Source of the DNA: Brachyspira sp949287565
Lineage (GTDB): Bacteria; Spirochaetota; Brachyspiria; Brachyspirales; Brachyspiraceae
Strand: one strand, 5' to 3'
DNA length: 64,000 nucleotides
Assembly: GCF_036997615.1 (NCBI RefSeq)
Contig: NZ_JAWLQA010000014.1
The notes under the pieces are model-generated. The model searched no databases. It had not been told where the DNA came from and was given only the letters and a program-made list of their open reading frames with translations. This document shows positions 25,609 through 33,879 of the stretch, piece by piece (positions within the stretch are counted from its first letter, which is position 1; each line of letters opens with the position of its first letter). The translations under genes and the position numbers were made by a program.

Positions 25609-28062
25609 ATGAATGACAATATTAAGGAATTGCTGGATAAAGCTAAAGAAGCATTTGAAAATAGAGAATATGAAAAGTCCATTGAATATATTGATAAGGT
25701 TATATTTTATAATGGCGATTCTTATGATCTTTATCATAATAGAGGATTATCAAAATTAAATTTGGGTAATTATAAAGAAGCTATAAAAGATTTTGAAAGA
25801 GCCATTGAATTGGGTGATGATAGTGAAGCTGTATATTATGACAGAGGTTTTGCAAAATTAAATTCAGGTTTATATGAAGAAGCTATTGAAGATTTTAACA
25901 GAGTTTTGAAAATAAATAATAAAGATATTGATTCACATGTTAATATAGGATTATGTTATCTTTATATGAAAAAATATAAAGAAGCTATAAATATTTATGA
26001 TGAAGTAATAGCAGATTTTCCTGATAATATTAATTCTTATAATAATAGAGGATTATGTAAGTTTTATTTATCTCAATTTGAAGAAGCTATAAATGATTTT
26101 AATAAAGTTATAGAATTAGATAAAAATATTGCAGCAGGTTTTGCGTATAACTATATTGGTTTATGTAAATACAATTTAAATGAATTTGACGAAGCTTTAA
26201 AATATTATGAGAAGGCCATAGAGATAGATCCTAATTTAATTAATGCCTATCATAATATTGCTTTGATAAAACATTCTGTAGGATTAGATGATGAAGCTTT
26301 ATCATATTTGAATAAGGCTTTAGAAATAGGTTCTAGTAATATTGAAACATATTTAAAAATTTATTCTATAAAATTAGATTTAGGTTTAGAGAATGAAGCT
26401 AATGAATATTTGAATAAATTATTAGAAATGTATCCTGATGACATTTATATTTATGATAGAATAGGAAATATAAAAATTGATGCCGGATATATGGAAGAAT
26501 CTTTAGAATATTTAAAAAAAGTATTAGAAATAAATCCTAACTTTATTGATGCATATTACGATATTGCTTTTGCTTTGCATAAATTAGATTTAAATAATGA
26601 GGCTTTGGAATATTTAGAAAAAGCACTTCAAATTTATCCTAATAGTGCAGATACTTATTTTAAAATGTTTTTAATTAAAAGAGCTTTAGTAGATTATGAC
26701 GGAGCTTTATCTTGTTTAAATAAAATACTAGAAATAGATAATACTGATGTTAGTGTTTATAATGAAATTGCTTTAATAAAAATAGAATTAGAATTATATG
26801 ATGAAGCTTTATATTATTTAAATAAGGCTTTGGATATAGATACTAATAATGCTGAAATATATAATAGTATTGGATTAGTATATCATTATAAAAAAGATTA
26901 TGAAGAAGCTATTAGAAATTTTAATAAGGCCTTGGAGTTAAATACTTCTATGGCTAGTGCTTATTATAATATTGGTTTGGCATATTATGAAATGTATGAT
27001 TATGAAAACTCAATTCAATATTATAATAAGGCATTGGAGATAAATCCTCAGTATGCATCTGCCTATATTAATTTAGGACTTATTAAACATAATTTAGGAA
27101 ACTATAGAGAAGCCATTGACTATTATAAAAAAGCATTAGAAATAAATTCTGATTATAGTTTGGCTTATTATAATATAGCTCTTGCTGAAATGAGTTTAGA
27201 AGATTATAAAAATTCTTTGGAAGATTTTAATAAAGCATTAGAATTAGGCTATGATGAATCAGAGATTTATATTAACATAGGACTTATATATTCAAGACAG
27301 GCTATATATGATAAAGCTATAGAGTATTATAATAAAGTGTTAGAGATAAATCCTAATAAAGTTAATGCCTATTATAATATAGCTTTTTGTTTATCTAATA
27401 TGGATAAATATGAAGAAGCTTTAGAAATATATGATAAAGTTATAAGAATGTATCCCGGTAATTTTGATGTTTATTATGAGAGAGGATATACTAAATACAG
27501 GGCATTGAAGTATGAGGAGGCCATAAGAGATTTTGATATTATTATAAATGTGAATTCCAAACATTATAATGCTTATTATTATAGAGGCTGTTCTAAAAAA
27601 TATTTAAAGAATTATGATGAAGCAATAAATGATTTGAATAAAGCTATAGAATATGATCCGAATAATCCTAACTACTATAGTGAAAGGGCTTCATGTTATG
27701 ATTATTTAAATAAATATAGAGAAAGTATTGAAAATTATGATAAAGCTATTGAATTAAAAGATGATGATTGGTTTTTATATATTTTAAGAGCTAAAGAGAA
27801 ATTTCTTTTATCAAAGGAAACTAATTCAGAAAATAAAACAAATGATAAGAAATCATTTTTTAATAAAATTATATCAAAAATTGCTTCATCTAAAAGTTAT
27901 ACGGATTTAGAAAAGTCAGCATTAAATGATTTAGAAAAATCTTATAAGTTAGCTTTAGAAGATGAATTTTATCTTATGGTATTTAAAGATATTATAAAAG
28001 ATGAATTTACCAATATAGATTTGGCATCTGAATTTTGTAAGGATAATAATATTACTTTATAA
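25609..28062 (+). CDS. Very large TPR-repeat protein
   Basis: 817 residues made almost entirely of 34-residue TPR units, about twenty-one, starting near residue 3. It lacks the N-terminal module of the neighbouring TPR proteins. The repeats vary more than those at 23692 (for example LNNEALEYLEKALQIYPN, YDKAIEYYNKVLEINPN). The last 100 residues are a non-repeat tail (KSFFNKIISKIASSKSYTD to FCKDNNITL). There is no signal peptide or membrane helix. It starts 63 bases after the upstream TPR gene with an AGAGGA ribosome site, so the two are probably co-transcribed. A scaffold role is inferred. Confidence 0.93.
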   Translation: MNDNIKELLDKAKEAFENREYEKSIEYIDKVIFYNGDSYDLYHNRGLSKLNLGNYKEAIKDFERAIELGDDSEAVYYDRGFAKLNSGLYEEAIEDFNRVLKINNKDIDSHVNIGLCYLYMKKYKEAINIYDEVIADFPDNINSYNNRGLCKFYLSQFEEAINDFNKVIELDKNIAAGFAYNYIGLCKYNLNEFDEALKYYEKAIEIDPNLINAYHNIALIKHSVGLDDEALSYLNKALEIGSSNIETYLKIYSIKLDLGLENEANEYLNKLLEMYPDDIYIYDRIGNIKIDAGYMEESLEYLKKVLEINPNFIDAYYDIAFALHKLDLNNEALEYLEKALQIYPNSADTYFKMFLIKRALVDYDGALSCLNKILEIDNTDVSVYNEIALIKIELELYDEALYYLNKALDIDTNNAEIYNSIGLVYHYKKDYEEAIRNFNKALELNTSMASAYYNIGLAYYEMYDYENSIQYYNKALEINPQYASAYINLGLIKHNLGNYREAIDYYKKALEINSDYSLAYYNIALAEMSLEDYKNSLEDFNKALELGYDESEIYINIGLIYSRQAIYDKAIEYYNKVLEINPNKVNAYYNIAFCLSNMDKYEEALEIYDKVIRMYPGNFDVYYERGYTKYRALKYEEAIRDFDIIINVNSKHYNAYYYRGCSKKYLKNYDEAINDLNKAIEYDPNNPNYYSERASCYDYLNKYRESIENYDKAIELKDDDWFLYILRAKEKFLLSKETNSENKTNDKKSFFNKIISKIASSKSYTDLEKSALNDLEKSYKLALEDEFYLMVFKDIIKDEFTNIDLASEFCKDNNITL

Positions 28063-28097
28063 ATTATAATATTAGCAGCTGTTTTATTTTTTGTTGT

Positions 28098-28341
28098 TCT
28101 TTTTCCCGCCGCACGCCACAGGCGGACTTCGTCAAAGAACCAAAAAGTGCAAGTATAAAATTAGTACTAAATAATACTAAAATTCTTTTACATGTAAAAT
28201 AATTTATTACATTTAAGTTCAAATATAGCCTTTTTGCTTCTTTGTGGCAACAAAAGAAGTGGGGTATGGGGCAAAGCCCCAGATATAAAAACAAAAATAT
28301 AAATTTATTTTTGACAAAATATAGTTGTTTAGGTATATACT
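28098..28341 (+). repeat. Structured intergenic repeat with terminal promoter, copy B
   Basis: Second copy, in the 657-base gap 28063-28719, which holds this copy, copy C and no supported gene. The 5' hairpin is GTTCTTT/AAAGAAC around CCCGCCGCACGCC. Then come GTGCAAGTATAAAATTAGTA, TAGCCTTTTTGCTTCTTTG, the G-rich hairpin (TGGGG caaag CCCCA), and TTGACA-17-TATATA at 28311-28339. It ends about 20 bases before copy C begins, so copies B and C are head-to-tail. Confidence 0.85.
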
Positions 28342-28359
28342 GAAAATGTTTAAGTTTGT

Positions 28360-28650
28360 CATTTTTTAGTCAACTTTTTCCCGCCGCAAAAAGTTGCAAA
28401 AAGTGCAAGTATAAAATTAGTACTAAATCATACTAAAATTATCTTAAATGTAAGGTAATTCATAAAATTAAAGCCAAAATGTAGCCTTTCGCGAAGCGTA
28501 TCCGAGCCTGTCGAGGATATAGCTTCTTTGTGGCACGCCAAAGGCACTTCATGCGGTCGCAAAAGAAGTGGGGTGCGGGGCAAAGCCCTGCAAATATTTA
28601 AAATTTAAAAAAATTATTTTTGACAAAATATAGTTGTTTAGGTATATACT
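28360..28650 (+). repeat. Structured intergenic repeat with terminal promoter, copy C
   Basis: Third copy. The 5' hairpin is CAACTTTTT/AAAAAGTTG around CCCGCCGC. The GTGCAAGTATAAAATTAGTA block follows. A GC-rich insertion at 28488-28521 (TTCGCGAAGCGTATCCGAG onward) is the reverse complement of one in copy A at about 23203-23233. Then come the G-rich hairpin (TGCGGGG/CCCTGCA) and the promoter. Its 3' end lies 70 bases upstream of the TPR gene at 28720. Confidence 0.85.
28620..28648 (+). promoter_or_regulatory. Repeat-borne sigma-70-type promoter upstream of third TPR gene
   Basis: TTGACA (28620-28625), a 17-base spacer and TATATA (28643-28648). This would start transcription about 65 bases before the TPR start at 28720. 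Just downstream, ATGATATAATTGTATCAT is a near-palindrome that could be an operator; that part is speculative. Confidence 0.78.
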
Positions 28651-28719
28651 ATGATATAATTGTATCATATACAAAATTGTAACTTGTATATTAATAATAA
28701 ATAGTTATAGGAGTTAAAA

Positions 28720-29166
28720 ATGGCAACAATGACTAATTTTCTATTCAGTCAACATTTAAAAGAATCTAAAAATAAATTAGAGAATTTGCAAAAAGAATTA
28801 AATAAATGTGTAGAAGAATTTAATAATTTTTTAAATAATATTGATGCAGAAAACTATTCTGATTTTGATGATTTCAATGACAGAGCAAAAGTTTTTAATG
28901 AAGAATTAAATAAAATAATGTCAGATAAACAAAATTTTATAGTCAGTTTTAGAAATATAGTTGACAATAAGAAAGAAGTTGATATTGATCGTTTAAACAA
29001 TCTTACCGATTATCATGATTATAATTCTAAAGGTATTTATAAAAGTGCTAATGGAGAATATGCAGAAGCTATAAAATATTATGATGAGGCTATAAAGTTA
29101 AACCCTAATATGGCAGATGCTTATTATAACAAAGCCATTGCCAAAACTAAACTTGGACTTTTATAA
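28720..29166 (+). pseudogene. TPR protein, 5' part of a frameshifted gene
   Basis: 148 residues: the same N-terminal module as the TPR gene at 23692 (FLFSQH, NYSDFDDFNDRAKVFNEELNKI), a shorter linker, and the first TPR units (YAEAIKYYDEAIKLNPNMADAYYNKA). The frame ends at KTKLGLL*. In the sister gene the same place reads GGACTTTATAAAGAAG, whereas here it is GGACTTTTATAAAGAAG: one additional T in a T run at 29158-29162. Removing it gives LGLYKEAIEEYDKAIEL and one protein of about 318 residues (28720-29677). This could be decay, slippage-type phase variation or sequence error. Confidence 0.85.
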
Positions 29167-29677
29167 AGAAGCTATAGAAGAATATGATAAGGCTATAGAG
29201 TTAAGAGCTGATTATACATATGCTTATTATAACAGAGGACTTCTTAAAAGTGATTTAGGACTTTTAGAAGAAGCTATAAAAGATTTTGATAAAGCTTTAT
29301 CAATAGATCCTAATTTATTTGATGCTTATAATAATAAAGGATTATTAGAAGATGAGTTGGGATTTTCTAAAGAAGCTATAAAAGATTTTAGCAAAGCTAT
29401 AAAATTAAATCCTAATTATGCTCTTGTATATAATAGTAGGGGAAATGCTAAAGATAATTTAGGACTTTATGAAGAAGCTATAGAAGATTTTGATAAGGCT
29501 ATAAAATTAAATCCTGATTATGTAGATGCTTATAATAACAGAGGCTTTACTAAGGAAAATTTAGGTCTTTATGAAGAGGCATTAAAAGATTATAAAAAGG
29601 CTTTAAAATTGGATCCCAGCAGTGAATGTGCCAGAGAAAATGTAAAACGTATTAAAGAAGAATATGGTTTGAAATGA
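29117..29677 (+). pseudogene. TPR protein, 3' part of a frameshifted gene
   Basis: From about 29160 this frame gives YKEAIEEYDKAIELRADY and about five further 34-residue TPR units, ending SSECARENVKRIKEEYGLK, which closely resembles the end of the TPR gene at 23692. The first residues in this frame before 29160 (MLIITKPLPKLNLDF) are out-of-frame readings of the upstream ORF, and no ribosome site supports an independent start. It is the continuation of 28720 after a one-base insertion. Confidence 0.85.
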
Positions 29678-29866
29678 AGTTGTAATATACTGAAACAAAT
29701 ATACTTTGTCAATTTTTATATTTTATAAATATAAATTATAATTTTTAATGATGTTTAAGAGAATAAAGGTCGGGATTTATAAATAATTTCTATATACTAT
29801 TAAATTATATTAAAATTATTTATGTATCATTTTTTATAAAAAATAAAAAAAATATTATATATATTA

Positions 29867-29894
29867 TTGATATTAATATTGTTTAATATATAAT
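29867..29894 (+). promoter_or_regulatory. Sigma-70-type promoter for the unknown cluster
   Basis: TTGATA (29867-29872), a 16-base spacer and TATAAT (29889-29894) lie about 30 bases before the ATG at 29925. The rest of the 247-base gap after the TPR gene shows nothing else that I recognise. Confidence 0.7.
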
Positions 29895-29924
29895 AGCCCG
29901 GAATATAAAAAATAGGTTTTATTT

Positions 29925-31055
29925 ATGAAAAATATTATGTTTTTGTTACCAGTTATTATAGCTTTATTAGGTAAAATATTTTCTTTATCAACACCAGCTT
30001 TTATTTATAATTTTCAAATAGGTCATCCTATAATATATGGTATTATAGGCGGTGTTATTATTATATTTTATATATGTTTTTTAGCTTTACTATTTGATAC
30101 TGATGATAAAGATAAAGAAGAGGTATATGGCATATTATATATAATAATTGTACCAATAGTTTTCTATTTGTTGGCAAATTTATTATCTATAAAAATGCCG
30201 AATTTTATAATTAATTTTGGCAATGCACATCCTATAATATCTTCTATTATTATAGGTATAATTTCAGGTTTATATTTATTAATTATTATTGCAGGAGCAG
30301 GTTCAGTAATTGAACTTAAAAAATATTCTTCGCCTAGAATTATATTTGCTTTAATACCTGCGCTTACTATTATATTATTATATATATTCAATATAGGTGT
30401 GCCTCCATTTATTATGAATTTTTATAACAATCATAAAATATGGTTTTATATAGTGTTTATTATTGCGGCTTTATCATATATATGCGTATTATTTAGTTTA
30501 GTTTCATTTAGTAATGCTTCAAGAACTGCTTTGGTATTTATTATAGCATTTGCTGTATTGACATTTATGTTTAGAGATCAAGTATTATTCTTTAATAATA
30601 TATCTGATAATAAAGTTGCTGTTAGTAAATCATTGAATGATAAAGATAACATATCAGTTAATAATAATATTGAAAATGAAATTCTTACTGAAGAAAATAA
30701 TGTAGAAGAAAACAATAATAATGAATCAAATAATTTAATAGATAATGAATATTCTAGTAATGATATATCCATTTTTATTGAGGAGAATTTTGATAAAATA
30801 GTTATTGTTTTTGCTGTATTAGCAGTTATGTTAGTAATTTTATTTATAATAAAGGCTATAAATAACTCAAAGAATGGTGTGAATATTACATATACTAAAG
30901 ACGGAGATACCTTTAAATTAAAAGGCAAAAAAGATAATTTTGTAATTACAAAAAATGGAAAACATTCATTTTTAGTAAAAGACGGTATTATCGTTGCCTA
31001 TAAGCCAGCTTTTAAATTTCTTGAAAAATTTAAATTTTACGGTAAATCTAATTAA
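29925..31055 (+). CDS. Unknown membrane protein with threefold internal repeat
   Basis: 376 residues. The N-terminal 220 contain about seven hydrophobic segments and three copies of one unit: PAFIYNFQIGHPIIYGII, PNFIINFGNAHPIISSII and PPFIMNFYNNHKIWFYIV, each followed by a long membrane helix. A charged Asn/Glu-rich stretch (about residues 232-285) leads to another membrane helix (VIVFAVLAVMLVILFII) and an 80-residue soluble tail (YTKDGDTFKLKGKKDNF). I do not recognise the family. It heads a five-gene run, with 14 bases to the next gene and its own promoter upstream. Confidence 0.75.
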   Translation: MKNIMFLLPVIIALLGKIFSLSTPAFIYNFQIGHPIIYGIIGGVIIIFYICFLALLFDTDDKDKEEVYGILYIIIVPIVFYLLANLLSIKMPNFIINFGNAHPIISSIIIGIISGLYLLIIIAGAGSVIELKKYSSPRIIFALIPALTIILLYIFNIGVPPFIMNFYNNHKIWFYIVFIIAALSYICVLFSLVSFSNASRTALVFIIAFAVLTFMFRDQVLFFNNISDNKVAVSKSLNDKDNISVNNNIENEILTEENNVEENNNNESNNLIDNEYSSNDISIFIEENFDKIVIVFAVLAVMLVILFIIKAINNSKNGVNITYTKDGDTFKLKGKKDNFVITKNGKHSFLVKDGIIVAYKPAFKFLEKFKFYGKSN

Positions 31056-31069
31056 TAGGAGTATAAATA

Positions 31070-31987
31070 ATGGGATTAATTGATAGTTTGGCCAAAGGAG
31101 TTCAGAATCTTACTGGAGAGACTGAAAGAAAACAAATAGTAGAAGATACTAAAAATGAATATATAAATTCTAGAAATGCAATTACTAATATTATTAATCA
31201 ATTAAATCTTGTAATACTTTCATTTAATCAAAAAATAGATTATTTGAATAACTTGCGTTTAACTAGAGTAAAAGGAAATATAGAAGGACTTGGAAAATTT
31301 TTATCAACTTTTGGTACAGTAAAAGATTTATCTGCTTATTCTCATGAAAGAGGAAAAACATATTTTAATATTCCAGAAAGAGCTTTTGAGGAAGTTGAGA
31401 ATTATATTGAAGATATAGATTGGAGCAGTGATGAAGTATTTATGCGTACTTTCTTTTCAGGCGGAATAGGAGCTATATTTTTTACTAAACAGCAAAATAT
31501 AAAAATGCTTGAAAAGCTTGAAGAGTTTAGAAATGAAGTTATGCATATGAAAAATAAACTTAATAATAAAATAACAATGCTTGAAAAAGTTGATATAAGA
31601 ATATGTGATATATATACTCAATTAGTTTCTAATATATGCGATTATATAGAAAATAAAATAGTTCCGCAAATCTATTTAATAGAAAGCTTTTTAGAATGTG
31701 AAAGTGTTAAAAATGCTTATATAGTAGATACTTCAGTTAAAGAACTTTCTAATGTTGAATATGAAAAAGATATTATGATTTATAATAATACAATATATCA
31801 AAAGCATTATAATTTTATTAGAAATGCTTTTTGGTTTTATATATTATCAGCAACAATATATTCTTCGCCTATACTTACTAAATTATTAGAAAATAAGACA
31901 ATTACTGATAGTGATATAAAAAAATTAGACGGACAAAAAACATTATATGCTGCTCAGGTGAAAGCATTAGAAGATAATTCTCTTTAA
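31070..31987 (+). CDS. Unknown mostly helical protein
   Basis: 305 residues, family not recognised. It starts MGLIDSLAKGVQNLTGETERKQI and is rich in long helices (NEYINSRNAITNIINQLNLVILSFNQKI; EKLEEFRNEVMHMKNKLNNKITMLEKV) with coiled-coil character. A short hydrophobic segment FFSGGIGAIFFTK and a later FIRNAFWFYILSATIYSSP could touch a membrane. It has no signal peptide or enzyme motif. It is tightly placed between the repeat membrane protein and the 595-residue gene (13-base gap, GGAG ribosome site), so the three are probably expressed together. Confidence 0.72.
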   Translation: MGLIDSLAKGVQNLTGETERKQIVEDTKNEYINSRNAITNIINQLNLVILSFNQKIDYLNNLRLTRVKGNIEGLGKFLSTFGTVKDLSAYSHERGKTYFNIPERAFEEVENYIEDIDWSSDEVFMRTFFSGGIGAIFFTKQQNIKMLEKLEEFRNEVMHMKNKLNNKITMLEKVDIRICDIYTQLVSNICDYIENKIVPQIYLIESFLECESVKNAYIVDTSVKELSNVEYEKDIMIYNNTIYQKHYNFIRNAFWFYILSATIYSSPILTKLLENKTITDSDIKKLDGQKTLYAAQVKALEDNSL

Positions 31988-32000
31988 GGAGTGAAGTTTT

Positions 32001-33788
32001 ATGAGTAAATTAGATGATGTAATAAATTTAAGAGATGAATTTTTTGAAGAAGAAGAAAGATTATATTTAGGAATGGTAAATCAGATTAATACTCAAATGA
32101 AAGACCTATTAAAAAATGATCTTGGAAACCAATTTGTTCAAAACTGTGCCAGAGATTTTTCAGGTGAAATAGTTAGGATGCTTCCCGTAGGTCAAACAGG
32201 AAATATGTATATAACAGCCGATCAAATGCTAGATAGAATACTCCATTTCAGTTATGAAAATGATATAGATCCTTTATCTTCTAATGATCAATTGAGAAAA
32301 GATTTTTATAATAACGAGAATAGACAAGAATTAGATAGAATAATAGCTGAAAACGATTTAAATCAGGCAAAATTATTTACAGAAGATAGAAGCCAAGATA
32401 AATTAGATAGAGAGGGAAAATTAGAATATAGAGCTAGTAAAATTGATAGTAATGGTGATATTTATGATGAAATAACAGGCGTAAAGGGAGATACTTCTAT
32501 TGTAGAAAAAAATGGAAAAGAAGTTTTAGTAAGTGATATGCATGCTGATCATATACAATCAAGAGAAGCTGCTACATATAATTCCCAATATATGACTGAA
32601 AAAGGTGTTATGAATTTGAAGCAATTTTATAATAGCAGTGATAATTTTCAAATAATGCATGCTTCAGCAAATACCTCAAAAGGAGATGTAAGAGTTTACG
32701 ATAAACAAACAGGTGCTGATATAACACATAAAGCTACACCAGAACAATTAGCAGAAGCTACATTTGAATTGTGGGAAAAAGAAACTAGGTCAGGTAAAAA
32801 AATAGAAAAATTAAAAGAGAAAGGTTATTTAGATGAAAATGGAAAAGTAAAACCAGAAGTTAAGAAGAAATATACAGATAATATTAGAAAATCTATGAAT
32901 GCAGAAAGCATAACAGTTTTAAAAGGTCTTGATTATGGTAAAGTAGGACATGCTGCTTTAAAAAGAACTGCTAATGCTTTTTACGCCATTTTAGCTGGAC
33001 AGCTTATGTATTATGGAGTTCCTCCTGTTATATATGAAACTAGGCTAATAATTACTCAAAAAGATACTGATTTGGATAGTTTTTTTGTAAAAATTCAAAA
33101 GGCATTTCAAAGAGTTATAAACTATATGCAGTCAAAAATGAAAGATATACTATCAAATGTTGCTCATAATTCTTTAAAAACATTTTTAAGAAATTTCTTT
33201 GATATAATTATAGGAATGTTAAAAGCCACAGTAAAAAGAGTTATGAAAATGATAAAGCAGGTGGTTATGGCTTTAGTTAATTCTATTAAAATAATTGGGG
33301 ATAAAAATAAAACAGCTGCTGAAAAAGCTGATGCTGTATTTACTACTTTAGGTATTACAATATCCGGTATAGTTGTCAATGTTTTATTAGAATATGTTCA
33401 AAAACAATTTCAGATACCAGAATTTATTATTACTCCTTTAGAAATCATTACTACAGTTTTAACAACCAATATAGTGATGCTTATACTTCAAAAGATAGAT
33501 ATTTTTAATGTAAGATATGGTTTGATGATGAAAAAAATAAAAGAGATATTTGAAGAAGAAAGAGAAGAATATAAAGCTCAGTTAAAAAAGTTGGGAGAAG
33601 AGACTTATGCTAATATTGACAAATTAATTGATGAAGTTGAAACAGATATGTTTAATATTATGACAAATATTGCTTCTTTAGATGTTAATGAAAATGATAT
33701 GAAAGAAGAAATAGATAAAATTAATAAAATATTCAATATGGGAATTGATTTGGAAAAAGAATGGAATCAATTTGCATATAATAATTAG
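32001..33788 (+). CDS. Unknown protein with HNH-like motif region and C-terminal membrane helices
   Basis: 595 residues. The N-terminal 150 are charged and helical. Residues about 175-235 contain VSDMHADHIQSREAATYN and IMHASANTSKGD, which resemble the DH...N...N-x-S-K-G-D layout of some His-Me-finger (HNH) nuclease-like proteins; one asparagine-bearing part is weak, so activity is uncertain. The C-terminal 250 have amphipathic helices and two hydrophobic hairpins (TLGITISGIVVNVLLEYV, ITTVLTTNIVMLILQKI), then a coiled-coil tail (EEEREEYKAQLKKLGEETY). It is downstream of two unknown genes and upstream of a 26-residue membrane peptide. No function is assigned. Confidence 0.72.
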   Translation: MSKLDDVINLRDEFFEEEERLYLGMVNQINTQMKDLLKNDLGNQFVQNCARDFSGEIVRMLPVGQTGNMYITADQMLDRILHFSYENDIDPLSSNDQLRKDFYNNENRQELDRIIAENDLNQAKLFTEDRSQDKLDREGKLEYRASKIDSNGDIYDEITGVKGDTSIVEKNGKEVLVSDMHADHIQSREAATYNSQYMTEKGVMNLKQFYNSSDNFQIMHASANTSKGDVRVYDKQTGADITHKATPEQLAEATFELWEKETRSGKKIEKLKEKGYLDENGKVKPEVKKKYTDNIRKSMNAESITVLKGLDYGKVGHAALKRTANAFYAILAGQLMYYGVPPVIYETRLIITQKDTDLDSFFVKIQKAFQRVINYMQSKMKDILSNVAHNSLKTFLRNFFDIIIGMLKATVKRVMKMIKQVVMALVNSIKIIGDKNKTAAEKADAVFTTLGITISGIVVNVLLEYVQKQFQIPEFIITPLEIITTVLTTNIVMLILQKIDIFNVRYGLMMKKIKEIFEEEREEYKAQLKKLGEETYANIDKLIDEVETDMFNIMTNIASLDVNENDMKEEIDKINKIFNMGIDLEKEWNQFAYNN

Positions 33789-33798
33789 AGAGGTTGTT

Positions 33799-33879
33799 AT
33801 GGGATATGTAATAATAGGGGCAATAGTAGTAGTTCTTATATGCTGTGCTTTTTCTTATCTTAATTCCAAAAAGGTATAA
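33799..33879 (+). CDS. Predicted 26-residue single-span membrane peptide
   Basis: ATG 33799 to TAA 33879 encodes MGYVIIGAIVVVLICCAFSY followed by LNSKKV: one membrane helix with a double cysteine near its end and a basic tail. The start has a good ribosome site (GAGAGG). Its stop overlaps the next gene's ATG (TAATG), a translational-coupling layout. This supports a real small gene rather than a chance ORF. The function is unknown. Confidence 0.6.
   Translation: MGYVIIGAIVVVLICCAFSYLNSKKV

Noticed and set aside
28064..28294. 76-residue minus-strand ORF after the large TPR gene
   Set aside because: It lies wholly inside repeat copy B, and its codons cross the conserved hairpins. No ribosome site was seen and the sequence looks like a chance reading of the repeat.
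23692..29677. Tandem 102-bp periodicity that could be mistaken for a CRISPR or satellite array
   Set aside because: The period is exactly 34 codons, in frame, and encodes TPR units with synonymous variation. It has no short identical repeats with unique spacers.
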